Assembly (NCBI GenBank): GCA_040219135.1 | Contig: JAVJTA010000003.1 | Location: 186,001-250,000 of the forward strand | Source of the DNA: UBA7803 sp040219135 | GTDB taxonomy: Bacteria > Pseudomonadota > Gammaproteobacteria > Pseudomonadales > Azotimanducaceae | Direction of reading: 5' to 3' | Length of the DNA stretch: 64,000 nt | Shown: in pieces, positions 8,501-15,511 of the stretch | How positions within the stretch are numbered: position 1 is the first letter of the stretch | Layout: every line of letters starts with the position of its first letter | The notes under the pieces: model-generated | Told to the model about the DNA's origin: nothing | Databases searched by the model: none | The model's input: the letters and a program-made list of their open reading frames with translations, nothing else | Position numbers and translations under genes: made by a program

Positions 8501-8530
8501 AAGGGAAGGGCGCAAGTTCTTCCCTTTTTT
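8501..8530 (+). terminator. Rho-independent terminator or attenuator between rplT and pheS
   Basis: AAGGGAAG (8501-8508) pairs with CTTCCCTT (8519-8526) and is followed by a T run to 8530. It lies 107 nt after rplT and 49 nt before pheS. In E. coli, pheST is attenuated here by the pheM leader peptide. The short frame from the ATG at 8434 has only a few scattered Phe codons, so a Phe-sensing leader is not convincing, and partial termination is the safer reading. Confidence 0.75.
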
Positions 8531-8578
8531 GTTTGCAGGAGTCCTGATTTTCCGGGTTCAGTTGGCGGAGCGAGTGAG

Positions 8579-9610
8579 ATGAGCAGCGATCTGGATGACA
8601 CTCTGAAACGGCTCGTGGCCGAAGCCCGGCGCGCCGTCGAGGAGGCCGGCGACGAGCGCGCCCTCGACGACGTGCGGGTGCGCTTTCTCGGCAAGAAGGG
8701 CGAGCTGACCGCGCTGCTGAAATCTCTTGGGCAGCTCGCGGCGGACCAGCGCCCGGCGGCGGGCGCGCGCATCAACGACGCCAAGGACGTCGTGCAGGAA
8801 GCCATCGGTGCGCGCAAGCACTCCCTTGCAGGGGAGCAGATGGCCGAAGCGCTGGCGGCGGAGCGGGTGGACGTAACGCTGCCTGGACGCCGGCAGGGGA
8901 ACGGCGGGTTGCACCCGGTCACCCAGGCTCTGGCGCGCATGGAGGAGATCTTCGTCGGCGCCGGCTACACCGTGGTGACCGGCCGTGAGATCGAGAACGA
9001 CTACTACAACTTCGAAGCGTTGAACATTCCCGCGCACCATCCGGCGCGGGCCATGCACGACACCTTCTATTTCGCCGACGGCACGCTGCTGCGCACCCAC
9101 ACCTCGCCGTCGCAGGTGCACACCATGGAGCAGCAGCAGCCGCCGATCCGGGTGATCTGTCCCGGACGCGTGTACCGGCGCGATTCCGATCTCACGCACA
9201 GCCCCATGTTCCAGCAGCTGGAAGGGTTGGTGGTGGACCGTGGCGTCAGCTTCGCCGATCTCAAGGGCACGGTGATCGAGTTTCTGCAGCGCTTCTTCGA
9301 GAAAGAGCTGGCCGTGCGTTTCCGGCCCTCGTACTTCCCGTTCACGGAACCCTCCGCCGAGGTGGACGTGCAGTGCGTGCACTGCCTCGGCGACGGCTGC
9401 CGGGTGTGCAGCCAGACCGGGTGGCTCGAGGTGATGGGCTGCGGGGTGGTGCATCCCAACGTGCTCGAGATGTCCGGTATCGACAGCGAGATCTACTCCG
9501 GATTCGCCTTCGGCATGGGCGTGGATCGGCTGGCGACGCTGCTGTTCCAGGTGGACGATCTGCGCCTGTTCTACGAAAACGATCTGCGCTTCCTGCGGCA
9601 GTTCAACTAG
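8579..9610 (+). CDS. pheS: Phenylalanine-tRNA ligase alpha subunit
   Basis: Class II aminoacyl-tRNA synthetase subunit (343 residues) that charges tRNA-Phe as an alpha2beta2 enzyme with PheT. The N-terminal coiled coil (RVRFLGKKGELTALLKSLG) is followed by the catalytic domain with the class II motif 2 region (RVYRRDSDLTHSPMFQQLEG) and motif 3 (SGFAFGMGVDRLATLLF), near the C-terminus. The length is normal. pheT begins 15 nt downstream. Confidence 0.97.
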   Translation: MSSDLDDTLKRLVAEARRAVEEAGDERALDDVRVRFLGKKGELTALLKSLGQLAADQRPAAGARINDAKDVVQEAIGARKHSLAGEQMAEALAAERVDVTLPGRRQGNGGLHPVTQALARMEEIFVGAGYTVVTGREIENDYYNFEALNIPAHHPARAMHDTFYFADGTLLRTHTSPSQVHTMEQQQPPIRVICPGRVYRRDSDLTHSPMFQQLEGLVVDRGVSFADLKGTVIEFLQRFFEKELAVRFRPSYFPFTEPSAEVDVQCVHCLGDGCRVCSQTGWLEVMGCGVVHPNVLEMSGIDSEIYSGFAFGMGVDRLATLLFQVDDLRLFYENDLRFLRQFN

Positions 9611-9625
9611 CGTTTAGGAGCCGAG

Positions 9626-12043
9626 ATGAAGTTCAGTGAAGCCTGGCTGCGCGAGTGGGTGAACCCGCCCGTGGACCGAGAAGCGCTGTTCGAACAGCTC
9701 ACCATGGCAGGTCTCGAGGTGGAAGGCTTCGAGCGCGTCGCGGGTGAGTTCAGCGGTGTGGTCGTGGGCGAGGTGGTGGCTGTCGCGGCGCATCCGGATG
9801 CGGACAAGCTGTCGGTGTGCGAGGTCGACGACGGCAGCGAGCGACAGCAGGTCGTGTGCGGCGCGCCGAACGTACGCGTCGGTCTCAAGAGTGCGTTCGC
9901 CCGGGTTGGCGCGGTCCTGCCGGAGAACTTCAGGATCCGCAAGGCCAATCTGCGCGGCGTGGAATCCCGCGGCATGCTCTGCAGTGCAGCCGAACTCGGC
10001 CTGGGCGACGATCACGACGGCATTCTCGAGCTTCCGGCGTCCGCGGTGACGGGTACCGAACTGAGCCAGGCGCTGGCGCTCGACGACGTCGCGGTGGAAC
10101 TCAATCTGACCCCCAATCGCGGCGACTGCCTGTCCATTCGCGGCCTCGCCCGGGAAGTGGGCGTGCTCAACGACATGGCCGTGACCCCGCCGGTCGAGGG
10201 CGGCGCCGTGCCCGCCTCCATCAACGACACGTTTGCCGTCGCGCTGGAGGCGCCCGATGGCTGCCCGCGCTACCTCGGACGGGTGATCCGCGGGGTGGAT
10301 ATCACCCGGCCGAGCCCGCTGTGGCTGACGGAGAAACTGCGCCGTTCCGGGTTGCGCAGCATCGACGCCGTGGTGGACGTCACCAACTACGTCATGCTGG
10401 AACTCGGCCAGCCGATGCACGCCTTCGACCTCGACCGCCTTGACGACCGGATCGTCGTGCGCATGGCGCGCGACGGCGAGCGACTCACGCTGCTGGACGG
10501 TCAGGAGGTCAGCCTGGACGCCACCACGCTGCTGATCACCGACGGCAGCGGCCCGGTGGCCATGGCTGGCGTGATGGGCGGCGAGCGCAGCGGCACTCAG
10601 ACCACAACCCTAGACGTGTTTCTCGAGTGCGCGTACTTCGCGCCTCTGGCCGTTGCCGGAACGGCGCGGCGTTACGGTCTGCACACCGACGCCGCGCATC
10701 GCTATGAGCGCGGCGTGGACTCCGATCTGCAGCATCGAGCCATGGAACGGGCGAGCAGGCTACTGCTCGACATCGTCGGTGGCGAGGCCGGTCCGGTGAC
10801 CGAGGCGGTGGCGCCGGACCATCTGCCGGCGCGGCGCCACGTGAGCCTGCGCGAACGGCGCCTGCACGAACTGGTGGGCGCAAGCATCGAAACCGCGGAG
10901 GTGGACGGCGCGCTGGCGCGCCTGGATTTTGCGCTCGTCGAACGCACCGTCAGCGAGAGCGACGGAGTGTGCTGGACCATCGAGGCGCCCAGCCACCGCT
11001 TCGACATCGAGCGCGAGGCCGATCTGGTGGAGGAGATCTGTCGGATCTACGGGTACAACCGGGTGCCGGCGCGGCAGCCGAGTACGGCGCTGAGCCTGCG
11101 CCGCGTGCCCCTGGAGCGCGCGCCAGAGGCTGAGCTGAAACGCCTGCTCGCCGATCTCGGATTCCAGGAGGCGATCACCTACAGCTTCGTCGACCCGCGC
11201 CTGCAGGACCTGCTCGACCCGGGCGTCGCCGCGTTGGCGCTCGAGAACCCGATGTCGTCAGAGCAGTCGGTGATGCGCACCACGCTGCTGAGCGGTCTGG
11301 TCGAGACCCTGCGGGTGAATCTGACACGGCAGCAGGAACGGGTGCGCCTGTTCGAAATCGGCCTGTGCTTCCTGCCCGGAGATCCGGTGGTTCAGCAACT
11401 CCGGGTCGGCGCCGTGTGCTGCGGTACGCGGGTGCCGCCCAACTGGGCTCAGCCTGCCGAGGTGGTGGACTTCTTCGACGTCAAAGGCGTGGTGGAGCGT
11501 CTGCTCGCCTGGACCGGGCAGGGCGATCCGGCCTTCGTGCCGGCCCGCGACCCGGTGCTGCATCCGGGGCAGAGCGCCGAAATCCGCCTCGGTGACGCGG
11601 TGGTGGGCCGTCTGGGTCGCCTGCATCCGGAGATCGAAGCGAAGTTAGATATTACAAAACCCGTATATCTTTTTGAAATACAAGGTGAAAAACTTCTCGC
11701 TCGATCGGTTGCCAGGCATCGCGGCATCTCTCGATACCCCAGCGTGCGCCGCGATCTGGCGCTGCTGGTGGCGCGCGACGTGCCGGCGGCGGCGCTGGAA
11801 GCCACCGTGCGCGCAACCCTGGGTGAGGTGTTGATCGACTTCACGCTATTTGACGTGTATCAAGGCAAGGGCATTGATTCTAATGAGAAAAGTCTGGCAG
11901 TGGGCTTGACGTTGCAGGACGCCTCGGCCACTCTTACTGAGGATCGAATTGCGCGCTACATGGCGGACGTGCTGGCGGCTCTGGAGCGTGCCGTCGGTGC
12001 CCGATTGCGTTCAGGGGGAACTGAGCGGACGGCGGGGGTGTGA
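9626..12043 (+). CDS. pheT: Phenylalanine-tRNA ligase beta subunit
   Basis: The product has 805 residues. The order is a tRNA-binding OB-like domain (EVVAVAAHPDADKLSVCEVD), the B3/B4 editing domain, B5, a catalytic-like core, and the C-terminal ferredoxin-fold anticodon-binding domain (ISRYPSVRRDLALLV). It forms the tetramer with PheS and edits Tyr-tRNA-Phe. A ribosome site (AGGAG) precedes the ATG. Two stretches of the 3' third (about 11641-11700 and 11845-11960) are unusually AT-rich for this genome although the protein is continuous. Confidence 0.97.
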   Translation: MKFSEAWLREWVNPPVDREALFEQLTMAGLEVEGFERVAGEFSGVVVGEVVAVAAHPDADKLSVCEVDDGSERQQVVCGAPNVRVGLKSAFARVGAVLPENFRIRKANLRGVESRGMLCSAAELGLGDDHDGILELPASAVTGTELSQALALDDVAVELNLTPNRGDCLSIRGLAREVGVLNDMAVTPPVEGGAVPASINDTFAVALEAPDGCPRYLGRVIRGVDITRPSPLWLTEKLRRSGLRSIDAVVDVTNYVMLELGQPMHAFDLDRLDDRIVVRMARDGERLTLLDGQEVSLDATTLLITDGSGPVAMAGVMGGERSGTQTTTLDVFLECAYFAPLAVAGTARRYGLHTDAAHRYERGVDSDLQHRAMERASRLLLDIVGGEAGPVTEAVAPDHLPARRHVSLRERRLHELVGASIETAEVDGALARLDFALVERTVSESDGVCWTIEAPSHRFDIEREADLVEEICRIYGYNRVPARQPSTALSLRRVPLERAPEAELKRLLADLGFQEAITYSFVDPRLQDLLDPGVAALALENPMSSEQSVMRTTLLSGLVETLRVNLTRQQERVRLFEIGLCFLPGDPVVQQLRVGAVCCGTRVPPNWAQPAEVVDFFDVKGVVERLLAWTGQGDPAFVPARDPVLHPGQSAEIRLGDAVVGRLGRLHPEIEAKLDITKPVYLFEIQGEKLLARSVARHRGISRYPSVRRDLALLVARDVPAAALEATVRATLGEVLIDFTLFDVYQGKGIDSNEKSLAVGLTLQDASATLTEDRIARYMADVLAALERAVGARLRSGGTERTAGV

Positions 12044-12109
12044 ACGACACGCGCACCAGCAGGACCGCCTACCAGCGATACGCGCAGCAGAAAAAAGAGG
12101 AGACGCCAT

Positions 12110-12418
12110 TTGGGTGCTCTGACAAAGGCGCAGATGGCCGATCGCCTGTTTGAGGAACTGGGCCTCAACAAGCGCGAAGCCAAAGAGATCGTCGAAATGT
12201 TCTTCAGCGAGATCCGTAACTCGTTGGAACGCAATGAGCAGGTCAAGCTTTCCGGGTTCGGAAATTTCGATCTGCGCGAAAAGGGAGAGCGGCCCGGCCG
12301 CAACCCCAAAACTGGAGAGGAAATCCCCATTTCGGCACGTCGAGTCGTGACGTTCCGGCCGGGGCAGAAGCTCAAGGCGCGGGTAGAGGCTTATGCTGGA
12401 CGCGAGTCAGAACGATGA
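12110..12418 (+). CDS. ihfA: Integration host factor alpha subunit
   Basis: DNA-bending protein of the HU/IHF family (102 residues). It has ALTKAQMADRLFEELGLNKR at the N-terminus, the arm region VKLSGFGNFDLREKGERPGR and the NPKTGEEIPI motif that contacts DNA. The start is TTG at 12110, 7 nt after GAGGAG; the alternative starts would lose the conserved N-terminus. Its position directly after pheT is conserved in gammaproteobacteria. The 3' end overlaps the MerR gene by 26 nt. Confidence 0.95.
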   Translation: MGALTKAQMADRLFEELGLNKREAKEIVEMFFSEIRNSLERNEQVKLSGFGNFDLREKGERPGRNPKTGEEIPISARRVVTFRPGQKLKARVEAYAGRESER

Positions 12419-12749
12419 ACTGCCGCCGATTCCCGGCAAGCGCTACTTCACCATCGGCGAGGTGAGCCAGCTCTGCGACGTCAAGCCCCACGTGTTGCGC
12501 TACTGGGAACAGGAGTTCCCGCAGCTCAAACCCGTCAAGCGCCGCGGCAACCGTCGCTACTACCAGCGCCAGGACGTCATCGTCATCCGCCAGATCCGCG
12601 GGCTGCTCTACGAGCAGGGATTCACCATCGGCGGTGCCCGGCAGCGCCTGGAAGGCGAAGAAGCCAGACAGGACCAGACTCAGTTCAAACTGCTGATCAA
12701 GCAGATGATCGTCGAGCTGGAAGACGTGCTGCGGGTACTCAAGGCCTGA
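12393..12749 (+). CDS. MerR-family transcriptional regulator
   Basis: The product has 118 residues with the winged helix-turn-helix YFTIGEVSQLCDVKPHVLRY at the N-terminus (about residues 19-38), followed by WEQEFPQL and a short helical tail. This small MerR protein follows ihfA in many gammaproteobacteria; it lacks a metal-binding Cys cluster. Translation overlaps ihfA, so expression is tied to that operon. The target is unknown. Confidence 0.9.
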   Translation: MLDASQNDELPPIPGKRYFTIGEVSQLCDVKPHVLRYWEQEFPQLKPVKRRGNRRYYQRQDVIVIRQIRGLLYEQGFTIGGARQRLEGEEARQDQTQFKLLIKQMIVELEDVLRVLKA

Positions 12750-12797
12750 ACCGGACCGGTGTGGCGCGCCGCGAAGCGCAGACCTGATCTGGATTCG

Positions 12798-13706
12798 CTA
12801 GCGGAGCAGCAGAGCCTCCAGATGCGCGCGCCGTTGTGCCGATATCGGCACCGCCCGTCGCGTCGTCAGATCCATCGCCACGCCCAACGCCTCGACCGTT
12901 GCCGCGACCCGATTGTGGGTCTCGTCGTAGAGCACGTGGGCCATCTGCTGGGTCTTGTTGCCGATGCGGCGAACGCCGGACAGCTGGGTGAACACCGCAC
13001 CGCGGTGCAGGGGCGCCAGAATCGTCAGCCGCTGCTCCAGCGCCGCTCCACCGAGACCGCCGGCCGCGCGTGCCGCCTGCTCCGAAGCCGGATTCAGCAG
13101 GGCCCAGAGATTCGGCATGCCGTCCGACACCCGGCCGATGTAGACGTGGGGTAGCAGCGCCTCGTGCGCGTCGCACTCCTCCGGGCCGATGACGCCGCGA
13201 CCGACGATCCGGAAACCGGCGCTGCGGGCCTGGTCCCAGGTGTCCGGCGCGCCCGGCAGCTGCGCCGGATCGAGTCCCCGCGGGCGGGCGAACTCGGGTA
13301 CCGCGAATGACGGCCCCGTGCGGTCGTCGGCCAGGGCGAGTCCCGTGGCGTCCAGGCTGGTCTGGAACGCGGCCAGAACCTCCCCCGAGACGTTGTCGTG
13401 CATCAGCGACAGCACATGCAGCGACGCGGGCGTGACTGCGCTGATGGCGCAGTCGACGCGCACCGGCGTGGCGGCGCGGGATTCCCTCAGAAAGCGGATG
13501 TGCTGAGTCCGGATCCGAGGCAGGACCGCGGGTGGATCGATGCGTGCCCGCTCGGCGATCAGGATCTGGAGCGCCTGATTCATCTTGTGGGCGTAGTAGC
13601 GCACGTTCAGGTGGTCGTTCTCGTCGCACTCCCACTGGTTCACGCTGCCCCAGTGACAGGCCGTGGTGCCGGCGAGGGCGCCGGGTCGTTCGTCAGGCTG
13701 ATTCAC
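12798..13706 (-). CDS. Hotdog-fold acyl-CoA thioesterase family protein
   Basis: The product has 302 residues and would hydrolyse an acyl-CoA or related thioester. The N-terminal half has the hotdog signature WGSVNQWECDENDHLNVRYY, with Asp/Glu-Asn-Asp-His positions near the helix. The C-terminal half repeats a weaker hotdog-like pattern (ECDAHEALLPHVYIGRVSDG), so the protein is probably a double hotdog. The GTG at 13706, 14 nt after the GFA stop, is preferred, since upstream in-frame sequence overlaps the GFA gene in another frame and looks non-coding. The substrate is not predictable. Confidence 0.75.
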   Translation of the reverse strand: MNQPDERPGALAGTTACHWGSVNQWECDENDHLNVRYYAHKMNQALQILIAERARIDPPAVLPRIRTQHIRFLRESRAATPVRVDCAISAVTPASLHVLSLMHDNVSGEVLAAFQTSLDATGLALADDRTGPSFAVPEFARPRGLDPAQLPGAPDTWDQARSAGFRIVGRGVIGPEECDAHEALLPHVYIGRVSDGMPNLWALLNPASEQAARAAGGLGGAALEQRLTILAPLHRGAVFTQLSGVRRIGNKTQQMAHVLYDETHNRVAATVEALGVAMDLTTRRAVPISAQRRAHLEALLLR

Positions 13707-13720
13707 GGACGCTGGGCGTA

Positions 13721-14149
13721 CTACTCGGGAATCACGTCGCCGGAACCGCCGAGTTCTTTCGGAAAGTCGCGCAGCTTCGGCAATCCGTCGTGCATTCTCA
13801 GCACCGTGTCCTCGTAGTTCACGTGCATGCCGGGTTTGAACTCCAGCGTCGGAAGGGTGGCGGCGAAAACGTCCACCAGGCCGAAGGTCGGATGGTTGCT
13901 CATGAGATGGCCGCCGCATTTGCCGCAATATCTGCGTTCGGTCTGGGGGTTCTTCACAAAGGTGCGCACGTGCTCCTCACCCTCGAGGATGCGAACCGCT
14001 CCCGGTTGCCACAGCGTGAAGGCGTTCACCGGACCACCGGACCAGGACTGGCACGACCGGCAGTGGCAGTAGCCCATGCCTTCAGGCTCGCCGGATACCT
14101 CCAGGCTGACCGCGCCGCAGAAGCAGGAACCGTTGTGGACGGAAGTCAT
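13721..14149 (-). CDS. GFA-family (glutathione-dependent formaldehyde-activating-like) zinc protein
   Basis: The product has 142 residues. It shows the Cys pattern of the family: CFCGAV near the N-terminus, CHCRSCQ (about residue 29) and CGKCGGHL (about residue 75), which bind two Zn ions. Members have been linked to S-hydroxymethylglutathione formation, but most are uncharacterised. The ATG overlaps the mltB stop by 4 nt, giving an mltB-GFA-thioesterase operon. Confidence 0.85.
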   Translation of the reverse strand: MTSVHNGSCFCGAVSLEVSGEPEGMGYCHCRSCQSWSGGPVNAFTLWQPGAVRILEGEEHVRTFVKNPQTERRYCGKCGGHLMSNHPTFGLVDVFAATLPTLEFKPGMHVNYEDTVLRMHDGLPKLRDFPKELGGSGDVIPE

Positions 14150-15420
14150 GACGAATCGCTCCCTGTAGTTGGGGTGGACGATTCTAGAGCGGCCCGGTGG
14201 ACGGCTTCCAGCGCTTCGCTGTCGAGATGCCCGTCGGCGACGAACCGGTGCTGCTGCTGAAAGCGGCTGAGCGCGCCGCGGGTGGCCGGGCCGAAAATGC
14301 CGTCCGGCTCGCCGACGTCGAAACCGAGCAGCGCCAGATCGGTCTGCAGCTGCCGTACCTGATCCCGGGTGGCGCGCAGGGCGTCTGCGGGAGGTGGCTG
14401 GCGCAGCGGTCCGGCTCCGGCGATCTCGTCGGCCAGGCGCCCCACGGACAGGGCGTAAAACTCCGAGCGGTTCCAGCGCATGATCACGTCGAAGTTGCGG
14501 TAGACCAGAAACGCCGGCCCGGTGTGGCCCGAGGGCACCAGCAGTGCTGCAGGCAGATCCAGAGTCGGCAGGGCCCGGCCGTAGGCGTCGGTGACGCCCA
14601 GATCGACCCATTCGCCCAGCGGGCGCTTCGCATCGCGCCCGGCCAGACCGAACTCGAAACCCGCCGGCAGGCGCACCTCGCGCCCCCAGCGCTGGCCCGG
14701 CTCCCAGCCGATGCCACGCAGGAAGTTGGCCGCGGACGACATGGCGTCCTCGACGCTGCCCCACAGATCACGACGGCCGTCGCCGTCGGCGTCGATGGCG
14801 TAGCGCAGAAACACCGAAGGCATGAACTGCACGTGGCCCATGGCGCCGGCCCAGGAGCCGACCATGCGGTCGGGGCTGATGTCGCCGGCGTCGACGATAC
14901 GCAGGGCGTTGATCAGCTCGCCGGCGAAGTACCGGCTGCGGCGCTGGTCGCAGGCGAGGGTCGCCAGCGAATCGGGGATCGGCATGTTGCCGAAGTAGGA
15001 GCCGAAGTTGGTCTCCAGACCCCAGAATGCGACCAGATAGTGAGCGGGCACTCCGGTCTCGCGCTGAATCCGCTCGAGCAGGGCGCGATGCTCGGCGAGC
15101 ATCTCGCGTCCGCGGGCGACCCGCTGGGCGGTCACCCGGCGGTTGTAGTAGTCGGTGAAGGTCTGGGTGAACTCCGGTTGCGCCCGATCGAGCTCGATCA
15201 CCCGATCGACCCGGGTCACGGCGTCGAGCACCTGATCCACCACCGCCGCGGACACGCCCGCGGCCAGGGCCTCGGTCTTGAGATCGACGATGCAGGCGGC
15301 GAAGTCCTGCGCGGTGTCGGTTTCGGAGTCCGTGCCGGCCTCGCCGTCCGGGGCGCCGAGCGCGCAGGGGCCGGAAATCGTCGTCAGCAGGAGCAGCGGC
15401 AGCAGTTTCGAGATGGTCAT
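14146..15420 (-). CDS. mltB: Lytic murein transglycosylase, MltB family, with peptidoglycan-binding domain
   Basis: Cleaves the MurNAc-GlcNAc bond of peptidoglycan with formation of 1,6-anhydro ends. It has 424 residues, an N-terminal signal peptide (no clear lipobox), and the catalytic Glu136 in FWGLETNFGSYFG. The SLT-like core includes SWAGAMGHVQFMPS, and a C-terminal peptidoglycan-binding type 1 domain (about residues 350-410) reads LQTDLALLGFDVGEPDGIFG. It is divergent from the histidine kinase and is the first gene of a three-gene minus-strand operon. Confidence 0.9.
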   Translation of the reverse strand: MTISKLLPLLLLTTISGPCALGAPDGEAGTDSETDTAQDFAACIVDLKTEALAAGVSAAVVDQVLDAVTRVDRVIELDRAQPEFTQTFTDYYNRRVTAQRVARGREMLAEHRALLERIQRETGVPAHYLVAFWGLETNFGSYFGNMPIPDSLATLACDQRRSRYFAGELINALRIVDAGDISPDRMVGSWAGAMGHVQFMPSVFLRYAIDADGDGRRDLWGSVEDAMSSAANFLRGIGWEPGQRWGREVRLPAGFEFGLAGRDAKRPLGEWVDLGVTDAYGRALPTLDLPAALLVPSGHTGPAFLVYRNFDVIMRWNRSEFYALSVGRLADEIAGAGPLRQPPPADALRATRDQVRQLQTDLALLGFDVGEPDGIFGPATRGALSRFQQQHRFVADGHLDSEALEAVHRAALESSTPTTGSDSS

Positions 15421-15511
15421 GCCGCTATGCTGCCACGGGGGAGGGGGTTGGAGAAGGCGGCGCGCCAGGGGATGTCTTACACTTTGCGATCAGGGGTTGA
15501 AAAAGCGATCG

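Noticed and set aside
8434..8547. Short leader frame upstream of pheS as a pheM-like leader peptide
   Set aside because: Few, scattered Phe codons; no conserved features of pheM.
12110..12112. TTG start of ihfA seemed doubtful
   Set aside because: The protein N-terminus and the GAGGAG spacing support TTG; later starts would lose conserved residues, so it was kept.
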